Shown here in pieces: positions 43,297-52,393 of a stretch of 64,000 bases of DNA. A model generated the notes under the pieces. It did not search any database. It was not told where the DNA came from and saw only the letters and a list, made by a program, of their open reading frames with translations. The position numbers and the translations under genes were made by a program. The stretch lies in contig DIYJ01000005.1 of the NCBI GenBank assembly GCA_002428995.1, positions 158,474 to 222,473 on the forward strand. The letters run 5' to 3'. The stretch comes from Flavobacteriales bacterium UBA6057 (lineage in GTDB: Bacteria > Bacteroidota > Bacteroidia > Flavobacteriales_G > Salibacteraceae). The stretch's first letter is position 1, and every line of letters begins with the position of its first letter.

Positions 43297-44277
43297 CTAA
43301 GCGATAGCTTCTTCAGGATATCCTTCGAGCAGTTCTTCCACCACTTCCTTCACCGGACGAATGGATGTGGTGTAGGCAATGGACGGTCCCGCACACCACA
43401 CGGTTTTATAGGTCGCGCTGAATGCAGCTTTCTCAACGGCTTTCATACCCTTGGCAAACGTGAGCATCTTTACCCATTTCTTGAGCCCTTTGTTCTTGGA
43501 CAGAATGGACTCAAGCCAGTTTTGTTGGGTTCCAATTTCCTGGACATAAGGTGTATTGATCACCGTGCACGGTGAGCCGGAGATCTTGGTTGTGAGCACG
43601 ATGTCGTCCGCTCCATAGTCTACACAGGCCTGCTTATATTCTTGTGATACAGGGCTTTCGTTGGTGGCAATGAACGGGCTTCCCACGCTGACACCCACAG
43701 CTCCCAGATCCAGTTTATCCTTCAACCCGGCTGCATCTCCCACTCCACCGGCAGAGATCACAGGAACATCGAAGGTGGAGACCAACTCGGGAATGAGCTG
43801 CTTAAAGCTGAGTTTGCCGCAGTGGCCGCCTGCTTCAGAGTTCACGGCAATCAAACCATCGGCTCCAAGGTCCACGACCTTCCGCGCGTATTCCACATTC
43901 ACCACGTCACAGAAAACCTTGATGCCCACCTTGCTGCCCTGCTCAATGATCTGACGCGGGCTGCCAAGGGAAGTGATCACAAAATCAGGCGGAATGTCCA
44001 GCAAGGCCTTGATTTGAAAATCGAGCTTGATGTTGGACTTGTTCACAATCAGGTTGATACCCCAGGGGCCTTCACATTGGTCTTTCAACAGTTGGAGCCC
44101 AGCCCGCAGTTCCTTCTCCGTCCGCCAGTTCAAGGCTGGAATGGCTCCGGTAATGCCTGCCTTTGCAGCTTCCATCACCATCGCTTCGTTACTAACCAAA
44201 AACATGGGGGCCATTATCACCGGGTAGCGAATGCCAAGCATCTCGGTGAGCGGAGTTTCTATTTTGGAAGGGATCAT
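43297..44277 (-). CDS. nitronate monooxygenase / 2-nitropropane dioxygenase family enzyme
   Basis: 326 residues, TIM-barrel FMN enzyme: N-terminal IRYPVIMAPMFLVSN, phosphate-binding ISAGGVGDAAGL and LGAVGVSVGSPFIA, and the family motif NSEAGGHCG. It oxidises nitronates or serves as an FMN reductase of similar type; FabK-like enoyl-ACP reductase is a less likely alternative. It has an extended C-terminal helical part of about 100 residues. Single gene; upstream gap 44278-44521 shows only short AT-rich repeats of the CAAACTCAA kind. Confidence 0.88.
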   Translation of the reverse strand: MIPSKIETPLTEMLGIRYPVIMAPMFLVSNEAMVMEAAKAGITGAIPALNWRTEKELRAGLQLLKDQCEGPWGINLIVNKSNIKLDFQIKALLDIPPDFVITSLGSPRQIIEQGSKVGIKVFCDVVNVEYARKVVDLGADGLIAVNSEAGGHCGKLSFKQLIPELVSTFDVPVISAGGVGDAAGLKDKLDLGAVGVSVGSPFIATNESPVSQEYKQACVDYGADDIVLTTKISGSPCTVINTPYVQEIGTQQNWLESILSKNKGLKKWVKMLTFAKGMKAVEKAAFSATYKTVWCAGPSIAYTTSIRPVKEVVEELLEGYPEEAIA

Positions 44278-44521
44278 GCTTATAAAAGTAACGGAATAGC
44301 TGTCAGTGGCAAGTCGTCAGCTATCAGCGTAGAAACTACAACTGCAATGACAACCTCAATTTCAATGAGAACAGACTTAGCCTATTGCCTATTCAAAGTT
44401 CAAACTCAAACACAAACTCAAGAGCAAATTCAAAGACCGCGGTAAATGTGAACCCAACCGCCACTGACAGCTTTTTAATCATCGTAGCCAAAACGAAGAT
44501 GATGATGGCTATTATTGCTTT

Positions 44522-44998
44522 ATGACTCCCGAAGCCTTTACTAAACTCGTACAGAACCACTCCAAATTCCGCTTCTTTCTTATCAGCAGGCTTCCGATGG
44601 CCTGGATCGCTGGCTTGCGTGTGAAACACTTTGATGAGAACCGTTGTGAGGTCACCATTCCCTACAAATACCTCACGAAGAACCCGTTTCGCAGCATCTA
44701 CTTTGCAGCGCAATCCATGGCTGCGGAGCTGAGCACCGGTCTTTTCTGCTTTCGCTACGCGCAACTGGGCACACCACAGGTGTCGATGCTGGTGGTGAAA
44801 ATGGAATCGAAGTTTTACAAAAAAGCGAAGGGAGTGATCACCTTCAGCTGCGAAATGGGCGACTCCGTGAGAACCATCGTGGAAACGGCAAAGCAAAGCG
44901 GAGACTCCTACGAGCTGGACATGATCAGCACCGGACGCAACACAGAAGGCGAAGTGGTGAGTGAATTTCTGATTCGTTGGTCGTTTAAGCGGAAGTGA
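44522..44998 (+). CDS. DUF4442 hotdog-fold (thioesterase-like) protein
   Basis: 158 residues; the pattern of DUF4442 proteins: helix FRFFLISRLPMAWIAGLRV, then strands CEVTIPYKYLTKNPFRSIYF, AAQSMAAELSTGL and the later strands ESKFYKKAKGVITFSCEMG. Hotdog proteins of this kind hydrolyse acyl-CoA; the catalytic residue is not certain. Its TGA abuts the TCA (stop) of the converging gene at 44999, giving TGATCA. Confidence 0.85.
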   Translation: MTPEAFTKLVQNHSKFRFFLISRLPMAWIAGLRVKHFDENRCEVTIPYKYLTKNPFRSIYFAAQSMAAELSTGLFCFRYAQLGTPQVSMLVVKMESKFYKKAKGVITFSCEMGDSVRTIVETAKQSGDSYELDMISTGRNTEGEVVSEFLIRWSFKRK

Positions 44999-46132
44999 TC
45001 ACGCTTCCTCAATGATCTCAACGATGGTCTGATGGAAGTTGCCTTCATTCACACCGACTGCTTCTTGTAGTTTTTCAAAAAACGCCTCACCGCCAGAGCC
45101 GGAATAAGCCAACCCGAGCGCAGTCTCAAAGTCAGCTTCTTTCAGCACCTTCTCACACAGAAAGGCGCTCAGCACGTAGTAGGAAAAGTGACGCTGAACC
45201 GAAGACTTTCGCCCCTTTTTGAACTCCTCCAGAAAATCCACAGAAGGATTCGAACGAAGCTCTTCCCTGAACTGAGCCTTCAGTTCGTTCATGGAATCAT
45301 AGCTTAGGCCATAACCTCCATAATAAGTCGCCATGCCTTGCACAAAGGGGATGTACATCTCTTCGCTGTTCGGCAGGTTGTAGTAAAGGAACTCACCAAT
45401 GAAACCAAAGGCATAGTTGGCATTGTCGGTGCCCGTGATGTACACATCGCCCTCGCTCTCTGTAAAGCCGAGGTCGTAACACAGGAAGTTGCACTGACGC
45501 GCGCTGTATAAAAACCCATAGGCTTTCAAAAGATCATCGAGGCTTTCGAAGCAGTAATACTCAATCGTTTCGTCCTTCACGTTGGCCATCTGGCACAGCT
45601 CAGACTTGAAGCTTGCAAACTGCTCGGATTTCTCGGGATCTAAAGTGGATTGGTAGTGATAGCGAACCGTGCCTATTTGTTTCGACTGATAGTGTTCTGT
45701 GTTTTCCTCAAACGGACAATAGAAACGGTAGCTTTCTTCATGAGGAACCACTTTCAGCTCAGTGACCTGGAAAACAAAAGGCTCGTCATTCCTTGTTCCC
45801 GTGAAAGCCACCACGATTTTATAGACTTCGTCATCCGCGGTGAAAGACTTGAGCACCAGCGGTGGGTTGTACTTGGTGGTTTCTGAGTTGTTGCCAATTC
45901 TGGCGAGCTTCCGGAAAAAGAAATCGTAGCGATTGCGGTGGTTGGTGTCTACGTATTCCTCAGTGTATGTTCCCGAAAGCGCTTCCGCTAAAAAGCCATT
46001 CAGTGCCCGGGTGAGTTGTTCGGTTTTGACGCTGTCGCGTTCGGCCAGTTCTAACCCGAAATTAGGCTGAACATTGACCTGAGCCATTGAAATTTGGGCA
46101 AAACAAAGAAGGCATAGAGCATAGACTCTCAT
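44999..46132 (-). CDS. secreted protein, possibly a degenerate peptidase-MA-like
   Basis: 377 residues; signal peptide MRVYALCLLCFAQISMAQ. Residues 20-170 form a mixed domain, and the last 220 residues have helices around SEEMYIPFVQGMATYYGGYG, which look like the second half (EGxAxY) of gluzincin metallopeptidases, but no HExxH motif is present. I therefore call it inactive or unrelated. It lies 33 nt after the retropepsin-like gene and is the last gene of the operon that starts with a LytS-type kinase. Confidence 0.7.
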   Translation of the reverse strand: MRVYALCLLCFAQISMAQVNVQPNFGLELAERDSVKTEQLTRALNGFLAEALSGTYTEEYVDTNHRNRYDFFFRKLARIGNNSETTKYNPPLVLKSFTADDEVYKIVVAFTGTRNDEPFVFQVTELKVVPHEESYRFYCPFEENTEHYQSKQIGTVRYHYQSTLDPEKSEQFASFKSELCQMANVKDETIEYYCFESLDDLLKAYGFLYSARQCNFLCYDLGFTESEGDVYITGTDNANYAFGFIGEFLYYNLPNSEEMYIPFVQGMATYYGGYGLSYDSMNELKAQFREELRSNPSVDFLEEFKKGRKSSVQRHFSYYVLSAFLCEKVLKEADFETALGLAYSGSGGEAFFEKLQEAVGVNEGNFHQTIVEIIEEA

Positions 46133-46165
46133 GGAAAAATGGGTTTTTAAGTGGTGAATCTTGAA

Positions 46166-47107
46166 CTAGGGAGTATCTGAATACGCAACATCGAAGCGGC
46201 TGCTCTTCTTCAGATAAATCATCATATTCCTCAGGTCCACGATGGTGTTAAACCGTTTGAGGAGTTCGTTTCCTAAGATGTGCGTCTCGAAGCCTGCCGG
46301 ATTGGGAGCAGTGAACAGCTGAGTCGGAATATCGCTCATGTCGGCATCTCCCAGCGACAGGCCGGGAAGCTTCACTATCCGTGTGAGGAATACATCGCCT
46401 GCTCCATTGCGAAGCTCGCTTTCGCTGAGCAGCTCGAGGCTTTGAACAAAGGCTTCCTCTTTTTGAATATTACTGTCGAGTAGCAACGCCTTCTGGTATC
46501 CGGTATCAAACAGAAAGCGTCCTTCACTCTCAAAGCCTTCGCCATGAATCTTTCCATGAAAGCATAGGCCGTGGCTCACTACTTCAAGCTTCAGCGCTTC
46601 GTAACCAGCCGTATCGGGCAGCGAATCCAGGATCGACATTTCGTTGTTGTCGTAGTCAATAACCATGACTTTGTCTTTAAACAAATCCCAGCCAAAGCGA
46701 CCATCAGAGCCCTGACCAGAGAGGCGCACGGGCCACACCTCAAGGCTGTCCCATAGCATTTCACCGATTTGAAGCGAAGCCGGGGCTTTCAACGGAACAT
46801 AATTGCGAGTCGGAGTTGATTCGGTTCCATCGTTGAGCAAATCGGTTTTCTCACGAATCGCATCATGGGTTAGCAGCAAGCCTGCTGCTCCTGAATCGAA
46901 CTTGAGATCAAGCGTATCTCTTCCGTTCAAGACCGTCTTGAAAATGATGTTGTTATAAGGAGAAAGTACAAAAGGCCAAACTTCTGCCTTGACAGAATCC
47001 GACTGTGATTTGCTGCTGAAGAATACGGTCTGCTTGTTTGCGCATTGTTCTGCGTGCAAAACAGTCCAACTCAGAAAGAGGATGAGAAAAGTAAAGAGCT
47101 TGTTCAT
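46166..47107 (-). CDS. secreted retropepsin-like aspartic protease
   Basis: 313 residues from ATG 47107 (signal MNKLFTFLILFLSWTVLHA). Two catalytic triplets are visible: LKFDSGAAGLLL (about 70) and FLFDTGYQKALL (about 198), each followed by the hydrophobic strand of the pepsin half fold; LGNELLKRFNTIVDL near the end is the usual LG motif. Single-chain proteins with two such halves are periplasmic proteases in Bacteroidota. The gene lies 20 nt after the LytTR regulator, so the protease is controlled with, or acts on signals for, the kinase. Confidence 0.88.
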   Translation of the reverse strand: MNKLFTFLILFLSWTVLHAEQCANKQTVFFSSKSQSDSVKAEVWPFVLSPYNNIIFKTVLNGRDTLDLKFDSGAAGLLLTHDAIREKTDLLNDGTESTPTRNYVPLKAPASLQIGEMLWDSLEVWPVRLSGQGSDGRFGWDLFKDKVMVIDYDNNEMSILDSLPDTAGYEALKLEVVSHGLCFHGKIHGEGFESEGRFLFDTGYQKALLLDSNIQKEEAFVQSLELLSESELRNGAGDVFLTRIVKLPGLSLGDADMSDIPTQLFTAPNPAGFETHILGNELLKRFNTIVDLRNMMIYLKKSSRFDVAYSDTP

Positions 47108-47127
47108 GGTTTTTTGTTTCAGCAGGC

Positions 47128-47892
47128 TCAGAGCGCCCAACGTTCTTTTAAGCTGTTAGCGAAAGTGGTGCCTACCGAAATCCGCTCCTTGTCTTTCATT
47201 TCAAACAACAGCTTGCGGTTGAAGCTCTTCCGGATCTCCACCACATGATCTTCGTTCACAATGTGCGACCGATTGATCTGTACGAAGTTCTCGGGCAGCT
47301 TGGGCTCCAGCACACTAAGTGATGGAGTGATGTAGTATTCCTTGCCCTCTGTGGTGACCACCGTGGTCATTTTGTCTTCCGCCTTGAAATACTGGATGTC
47401 TGGAGTCTTGATGATGACGATCCGATCTCCTACGTTCGCCCGGATCACATTCAGCGTCTTGGGCTTGTGCAGATCCGCGAGGATGCGTTCGATCTGCTCC
47501 GTCTGGAGGCCGTTCGATTGGTTAACCCCGCTGATTTTCAGCACCTTCTCAATCGATTTCTGCAATCGGGCTGGTTGGATGGGTTTGAGCAGGTAGTCGA
47601 TGGAATTTTGCTCAAAGGATTGCAAAGCATACTCATCGTAGGCGGTGGTGAAGACAACCAGAGGCTGCTTCTCCAGTTTCATAAGCATCTCAAGCCCGTT
47701 GAGCAGCGGCATTTCTATGTCGAGGAAGATGAAGTCAGGATTGAGTGCCGCGATTTGCTCCAGGCCTTGCTGGCCGTTGCGCGCGAAGCCTACCACCTCT
47801 ACCTTATCGCTGTAGGGTTCCAGCAGTTTTTCGAGTCTTTGAGCGGCCAGCGGCTCGTCTTCAATGATGAGTGTTCTCAGGGGTATATTCAT
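47128..47892 (-). CDS. LytTR-family response regulator
   Basis: 254 residues: receiver with EDE (11-13), phosphorylated Asp 58 (IFLDIEMPLLNG), Lys near 103 (LLKPI), then a LytTR domain (DRIVIIKTPDIQYFKAEDKM, NFVQINRSHIVNE). Its start lies inside the end of the kinase gene (32-nt overlap), so the two are co-translated. The output pair controls genes with direct-repeat sites not identified here. Confidence 0.94.
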   Translation of the reverse strand: MNIPLRTLIIEDEPLAAQRLEKLLEPYSDKVEVVGFARNGQQGLEQIAALNPDFIFLDIEMPLLNGLEMLMKLEKQPLVVFTTAYDEYALQSFEQNSIDYLLKPIQPARLQKSIEKVLKISGVNQSNGLQTEQIERILADLHKPKTLNVIRANVGDRIVIIKTPDIQYFKAEDKMTTVVTTEGKEYYITPSLSVLEPKLPENFVQINRSHIVNEDHVVEIRKSFNRKLLFEMKDKERISVGTTFANSLKERWAL

Positions 47893-48988
47893 GACTCAGG
47901 GCATTTTCAAGGATGATTTTCACATGCTTCACGGGCGTGTTGAGCATGCCAAAAAAGTGTTGATCCCGGTACAATAACTCCAACTGATCAGTGATGCACT
48001 TGGTTCCGTATCCAATGTTAAAGTCGTCAGGAAACGCAGGCCCGTTGTCCTCCACTTCCATGATGATGTTATTCTGATCAGGCTTAATGCTCACGCGGAT
48101 CTTACCATGAGAAACCTTGGAGGTTCCGTGTTTGATCGCGTTCTCTACGATGGGTTGCAGCAAAAAGCGAGGGATCATCACATTCTCGATGGATGGATCA
48201 ACTTCAATTTCGCACTCCAGTTGATCGCCAAAACGAATGAGCTCGATGCCTAAGTAAGTCTCCACCATTTTCACCTCATGGGCGATGGTAGACAGTTGTC
48301 CGTCACTGTAATTGAGCGAATAGCGAAAGAGCTCTGAAAGCGACAGCACCATCTTCTCGGCCTGGTCGGGATTGATGTGAATGAGACTGGCGATGGAATT
48401 CAGAGAATTATAGAGAAAATGAGGATTGACACGTGCCTGAAGCGCTTCCAGTTGCGATTTGGTGTGCAGCTCATTGGCAGACTTCAGCTCTTCGCTCTTT
48501 CGTTGCAGTTCCTTTTTCGCCTTGTCTTGGACACCTTGCCGGTAGAAGATCGGCAGCCCGAAGATGGTCGCATTGAAAATGTTCGTGATCACCTCTGAGG
48601 TGCTGGCCGAAAACTCAAATGAGCCCAGCACGATGTAGTCATTGTCTTCGAACCCGAAGTAGGCGTAGATCATTTCAAAGAGGATGGTTCCCAACACCAC
48701 TCCTACATAGAGCCCAAGCGACTTTAAGCCAAAAACCTCTGCTGGTGTCTTGCAACGCTCCAGGTAGTTGTATTTGAGCAGGAAGATCAAGTTCACGGCA
48801 ATCAAGGGAATGACGATCATGCTCAGGCTGATCAATGAATTGTAGAGGCCAAGTTCAAGGGGCAAACCTTCCACATACTGCACGATGTACACAATGCCAT
48901 CTGTAACAATCACCAGCCCGAGGGTTATCAGGAAATAGGGTTTATTTTCCTTGAGGAGAGACTGGAAAAAAGAGCTATTGTCTTTCAT
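47861..48988 (-). CDS. LytS-type membrane histidine kinase
   Basis: 375 residues from ATG 48988; the frame goes up to 49024. Four membrane helices (PYFLITLGLVIVTDGIVYIV; LISLSMIVIPLIAVNLIFLL; GLYVGVVLGTILFEMIYAYF; IFNATIFGLPIFY) precede a coiled coil and a His_kinase core with ARVNPHFLYNSLNS (His about 190), then ENAIKHGTSK and DNGPAFPDDF. The second half of the G box (GTKCITDQL) is less regular. It has no large sensor domain, so it probably senses within the membrane or through a partner. The operon continues with the LytTR regulator. Confidence 0.93.
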   Translation of the reverse strand: MKDNSSFFQSLLKENKPYFLITLGLVIVTDGIVYIVQYVEGLPLELGLYNSLISLSMIVIPLIAVNLIFLLKYNYLERCKTPAEVFGLKSLGLYVGVVLGTILFEMIYAYFGFEDNDYIVLGSFEFSASTSEVITNIFNATIFGLPIFYRQGVQDKAKKELQRKSEELKSANELHTKSQLEALQARVNPHFLYNSLNSIASLIHINPDQAEKMVLSLSELFRYSLNYSDGQLSTIAHEVKMVETYLGIELIRFGDQLECEIEVDPSIENVMIPRFLLQPIVENAIKHGTSKVSHGKIRVSIKPDQNNIIMEVEDNGPAFPDDFNIGYGTKCITDQLELLYRDQHFFGMLNTPVKHVKIILENALSHEYTPENTHH

Positions 48989-49034
48989 GATTGTTGGTGT
49001 AGCGTAGGTCGAAGGTTTGCCCAAATGCTTTAAT

Positions 49035-50435
49035 TTACTGGAAAATTATGTGCTTCGTTTGAACCATCCCCTGATCATCCATCAAGCGTGCAACATACGC
49101 ACCGCTTCCGATTTGATCCCTTGAGAGGATGAGGGAATTGGATTCGAAACGGCCCTGATACACTGTTCTTCCCATCAGGTCATATACCTCGAGACGAAGA
49201 TTATTCGCCTGCCTGTGGGTGGTGCGAAAGGTCATGTATCCGACACTCGGATTAGGATACACTTCCATTTCAACACCGGCATCAGGGCCGTTTTCGAAAC
49301 CAACGCTGTTGTCTTCTTCTTCTATTGGAGCGGATACACTGTCGTGCACATCAACGATGTACTCTAGCAAATCCAACATCTTTGACCTTGTTCTTCCCGT
49401 CTCTGTCCCGAAGCCGTTGTCCAGATTCATCAGGACCATGCTGAAATCTGACTCGATGCTGTATTCCATCTCGCTGTTCTGAAGGGTTGTTCCTCCGTGA
49501 CCGAGATAGTCTCTGCCCTTATAGCGTTTGGCCATCACACCCAGACCATATTCTCGCGACAATGAGATCGAGGTTGTATTTGCGATCAATTTGTCCATGG
49601 ATGCCTGACTCAACAGATCACCTCGTAAGAACTTGTGTGCATAAAGAGCAAAATCTTCGGGAGTGGCAACCATTGCGCCTGAAGCCCAGGCCGCGCTCAT
49701 GAATGCAGGAATGTTTAGGTAATACCACGTAGGATTCAACCAAGAGCCGGTCTTTACCTGAGAGTAGGAATCATACTGATCCATGTATATGTTGTCCAGT
49801 CCAAGAGGATCGAGGATGCGCTTTCTCAGCACTACGTTCAGAGGCTCGTTTTCGATCACTTCGATCACCTTACCGAGCAAGAGGTATCCACTGTTAGAGT
49901 ATTCGAACCCGTTTCCTGGTGTGAAAAGTGGATCTCCAACAAAGTTTGCCAGGACGCTATCCGGATGCCAGAACTTGTCTTCATCCAGTTCGATTTCATA
50001 ATAGAAATCAGGGTGTATAGTGAAATCTGCCACACCGCTGCGGTGATTCAACAACTGCTCGAGGGTGATGCCAGGCAACACATTGGGGACCGGACTGATG
50101 TATGAATACAACGTATCATCCAGAGAGAGTGCTCCCTCCTCTTCCAGCAACAGCATCACTGCCGCAATCATGCTCTTGGTGTTGCTTCCCATGTCGTAGA
50201 GATCATTGACCGTCAATGGATCATATCCATGATTGCCTAATGCCTCGCTCCACACCGTGCCATCGGGAAATACCACAGAGGCCGCCAAGGCTTGCATGTT
50301 TTCATTCGTTCGCCACTGCGCCAGCGATTTGTTGAGGGTGTCAGCCCAAAACGTGTTCATGGGAACCTGAGCAGTGCTTGTAAGTGAAAAAAGAAACGTG
50401 GTGGTGATGATCAGGATTTGTAATGCTGTCTTCAT
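49035..50435 (-). CDS. secreted class C-type serine hydrolase with T9SS domain
   Basis: 466 residues from ATG 50435 (signal MKTALQILIITTTFLFSLTS); the frame up to 50609 is not coding-like. Beta-lactamase/penicillin-binding-protein fold: SxxK in MGSNTKSMIAAVML (about 86-89), YSN in EYSNSGYLLLGK, HGG in YLGHGGTTLQ. The last 80 residues are a type A T9SS domain (MEVYPNPSVGYMTF, GSGAYVARL). It is an extracellular esterase or D-Ala peptidase type enzyme; true beta-lactam activity is unlikely. A CATCC-N4-GGATG palindrome lies 83-96 bp upstream. Confidence 0.9.
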   Translation of the reverse strand: MKTALQILIITTTFLFSLTSTAQVPMNTFWADTLNKSLAQWRTNENMQALAASVVFPDGTVWSEALGNHGYDPLTVNDLYDMGSNTKSMIAAVMLLLEEEGALSLDDTLYSYISPVPNVLPGITLEQLLNHRSGVADFTIHPDFYYEIELDEDKFWHPDSVLANFVGDPLFTPGNGFEYSNSGYLLLGKVIEVIENEPLNVVLRKRILDPLGLDNIYMDQYDSYSQVKTGSWLNPTWYYLNIPAFMSAAWASGAMVATPEDFALYAHKFLRGDLLSQASMDKLIANTTSISLSREYGLGVMAKRYKGRDYLGHGGTTLQNSEMEYSIESDFSMVLMNLDNGFGTETGRTRSKMLDLLEYIVDVHDSVSAPIEEEDNSVGFENGPDAGVEMEVYPNPSVGYMTFRTTHRQANNLRLEVYDLMGRTVYQGRFESNSLILSRDQIGSGAYVARLMDDQGMVQTKHIIFQ

Positions 50436-50517
50436 GATAAGAAGGTTTGCGATTGTTTTGATGACCCAAAAGTGAGGGCACCACAAGGCCTCATCAACAA
50501 AAACCCGATGAACCGAA

Positions 50518-50531
50518 CATCCGGGTGGATG
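50518..50531. promoter_or_regulatory. CATCC-N4-GGATG palindrome upstream of the T9SS hydrolase
   Basis: CATCCGGGTGGATG matches the CATCCAGATGGATG site found before the T9SS beta-propeller gene (13276-13289); on the minus strand both read TTCATCCA-YCY-GGATG. The similar place before two T9SS genes suggests an operator. Confidence 0.4.
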
Positions 50532-50610
50532 AACTTGAAATAAGAAGGATGAAAAAGAGGGGCTGAAGGCGCAGAAACGCCAAACCAGAGTCCAGAGAGC
50601 GAAAGCCAAC

Positions 50611-50674
50611 CTTTGATCCTTGATCCTTGATCTTTGAACTCAGCCCCTCCAAGATCAAGGATCAAAGATCAAAG
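50611..50674. repeat. long inverted repeat of GATC(A/T) units
   Basis: Left arm 50611-50634 and right arm 50651-50674 pair over 24 bp with one mismatch (arms made of CTTTGATC/CTTGATC units), around a 16-bp loop. Right-arm 15-mer GATCAAGGATCAAAG also occurs at 25564. It lies in the 341-bp gap between the divergent genes at 49035-50435 and 50777-52393. Confidence 0.8.
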
Positions 50675-50722
50675 TGGGTTCTACAGATATCGTTTGAGGG
50701 TTCCGTGATCTGGTCTACTCTA

Positions 50723-50756
50723 TTGCTTTTTTACAGCGGGGTTTCTTCTACCTTTG
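50723..50756 (+). promoter_or_regulatory. Bacteroidota-type promoter of the ABC-F gene
   Basis: TTG at 50723-50725 and TACCTTTG at 50749-50756 match the -33/-7 elements (spacing 23, a little long). The -7 element is followed by CACCC and ends 20 nt before the ATG, so the leader would be very short. Confidence 0.65.
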
Positions 50757-50776
50757 CACCCGCAAAATCGGCAGCT

Positions 50777-52393
50777 ATGGTTACGGTACAGAATATTTCC
50801 CTCGCATTTGGCAAGCAAAAGCTCTTTGACGATGTGAACCTGAAGTTCACGCATGGTAATTGCTATGGGGTGATTGGCGCGAACGGAGCAGGAAAATCAA
50901 CCTTCCTGAAAATTCTGACCGGAGAGGTAGAGCCTAATAAAGGACACATCGCCATTGAACCGGGCAAGCGCATGGCTGTGCTCAAGCAGAATCACTACGA
51001 GTTTGACGAAGTGACTGTATTGGAAACAGTGATCCGCGGGCACCAGCGCATGTTTGACATCATGCAGGAGAAAGACGCGATCTACGCCAAGCCTGATTTT
51101 TCAGATGAAGATGGACTGCGCGCCTCTGAGCTGGAAGCAGAATTTGCCGAGATGGAAGGCTGGAATGCTGAATCAGATGCTGCTGCGTTGCTGAGCGGCT
51201 TGAACATCAAGGAAGACAAGCACTACCTCCAGATGAAGGAGCTTAGCGGTAACGAAAAAGTTCGCGTGTTGCTCGCACAAGCCATTTTTGGAAATCCAGA
51301 CATCTTGGTGTTGGACGAACCTACCAACGATCTGGACATCCACACCATCACTTGGTTGGAGGACTTTCTGCTGGACTTCAAAAACACGGTGATTGTTGTT
51401 TCTCACGACCGTCACTTCCTCGATACAGTCTGCACCAACATTGTGGACATTGACTTTGGCCGAATTCAGATCTTCACCGGTAACTATACCTTCTGGTATG
51501 AATCCAGTCAGTTGGCCCTGAGGCAGCAGGCGGCAGCCAACAAGAAAGCGGAAGCCCGAAAGAAGGAACTGCAGGAATTTGTGGCGCGCTTCAGCGCAAA
51601 CGCTTCGAAGTCAAAGCAAGCGACCAGCCGTAAGCGATTGTTGGATAAGATCAACGTGGACGACATCAAGCCTTCCACCAGACGCTATCCGGGTATCATT
51701 TTCCAGCAAAACCGCGAGGCAGGGAACGACATTCTGCGTGTGGAGCAAATGGGCTACGACACCGAAGAAGCTACCTTATTCAATGACCTCAACATCACCG
51801 TCAACAAGGGTGACAAGGTCGCTGTGATCAGTCGCAACAGCTTGGCAACCACTGCTTTCTTCCGCATTCTGGCCGGAGAGTTGGAAGCCACACGAGGAAA
51901 CCATGTGTTTGGACAAACCATCACCAGCGGATACCTGCCGGTAAACAATGAAGAATACTTCGAAACCGATCGCGACTTGCTGGATTGGCTGAGCCAGTTT
52001 TCACCGGAAGGCATGGACGATACGGATACCCGAGGTTATCTGGGCAAGATGCTCTTCAGCGGAGACGACATTCAAAAGAAGGCCAACGTGCTGTCTGGGG
52101 GTGAAAAAGTACGCTGCATGCTCAGCAGGATCATGATTAAGGGTGCAAACGTGCTCATCCTGGACGAGCCTACCAACCACCTGGACCTGGAATCGATCAC
52201 CGCGTTCAACAATGCGTTGATCAACTTCCCTGGTACGGTGCTGTTCACTTCTCATGACCACACCTTTACACAGACGGTAGCGAATCGCATTGTTGAGCTC
52301 ACGCCCAACGGCTGCATCGACAAGATGATGAGCTACGATGACTATGTGAATAGTGAGAAGATCCAGGCGCAGGCGTTGGAGATGCAAGCCTGA
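50777..52393 (+). CDS. ABC-F family ribosome-associated ATPase
   Basis: 538 residues from ATG 50777; an upstream extension to 50627 is not coding-like and contains the promoter. Two ATP-binding domains without membrane parts. Domain 1 has GANGAGKS (Walker A), LSGNEKVRVLLA (signature) and LVLDEPTNDLD. A charged linker follows (about 245-300). In domain 2 the Walker A position reads SRNSLATTAFF, without the Gly/Lys of the motif, while LSGGEKVRCMLS and LILDEPTNHLD are kept. YbiT-like ABC-F proteins act on the translating ribosome. The gene converges with the PrsW-type gene with no gap. Confidence 0.93.
   Translation: MVTVQNISLAFGKQKLFDDVNLKFTHGNCYGVIGANGAGKSTFLKILTGEVEPNKGHIAIEPGKRMAVLKQNHYEFDEVTVLETVIRGHQRMFDIMQEKDAIYAKPDFSDEDGLRASELEAEFAEMEGWNAESDAAALLSGLNIKEDKHYLQMKELSGNEKVRVLLAQAIFGNPDILVLDEPTNDLDIHTITWLEDFLLDFKNTVIVVSHDRHFLDTVCTNIVDIDFGRIQIFTGNYTFWYESSQLALRQQAAANKKAEARKKELQEFVARFSANASKSKQATSRKRLLDKINVDDIKPSTRRYPGIIFQQNREAGNDILRVEQMGYDTEEATLFNDLNITVNKGDKVAVISRNSLATTAFFRILAGELEATRGNHVFGQTITSGYLPVNNEEYFETDRDLLDWLSQFSPEGMDDTDTRGYLGKMLFSGDDIQKKANVLSGGEKVRCMLSRIMIKGANVLILDEPTNHLDLESITAFNNALINFPGTVLFTSHDHTFTQTVANRIVELTPNGCIDKMMSYDDYVNSEKIQAQALEMQA

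Noticed and set aside
49035..50435. Antibiotic-resistance class C beta-lactamase
   Set aside because: The fold motifs fit, but the T9SS domain and SNTK/HGG context point to a general extracellular serine hydrolase.
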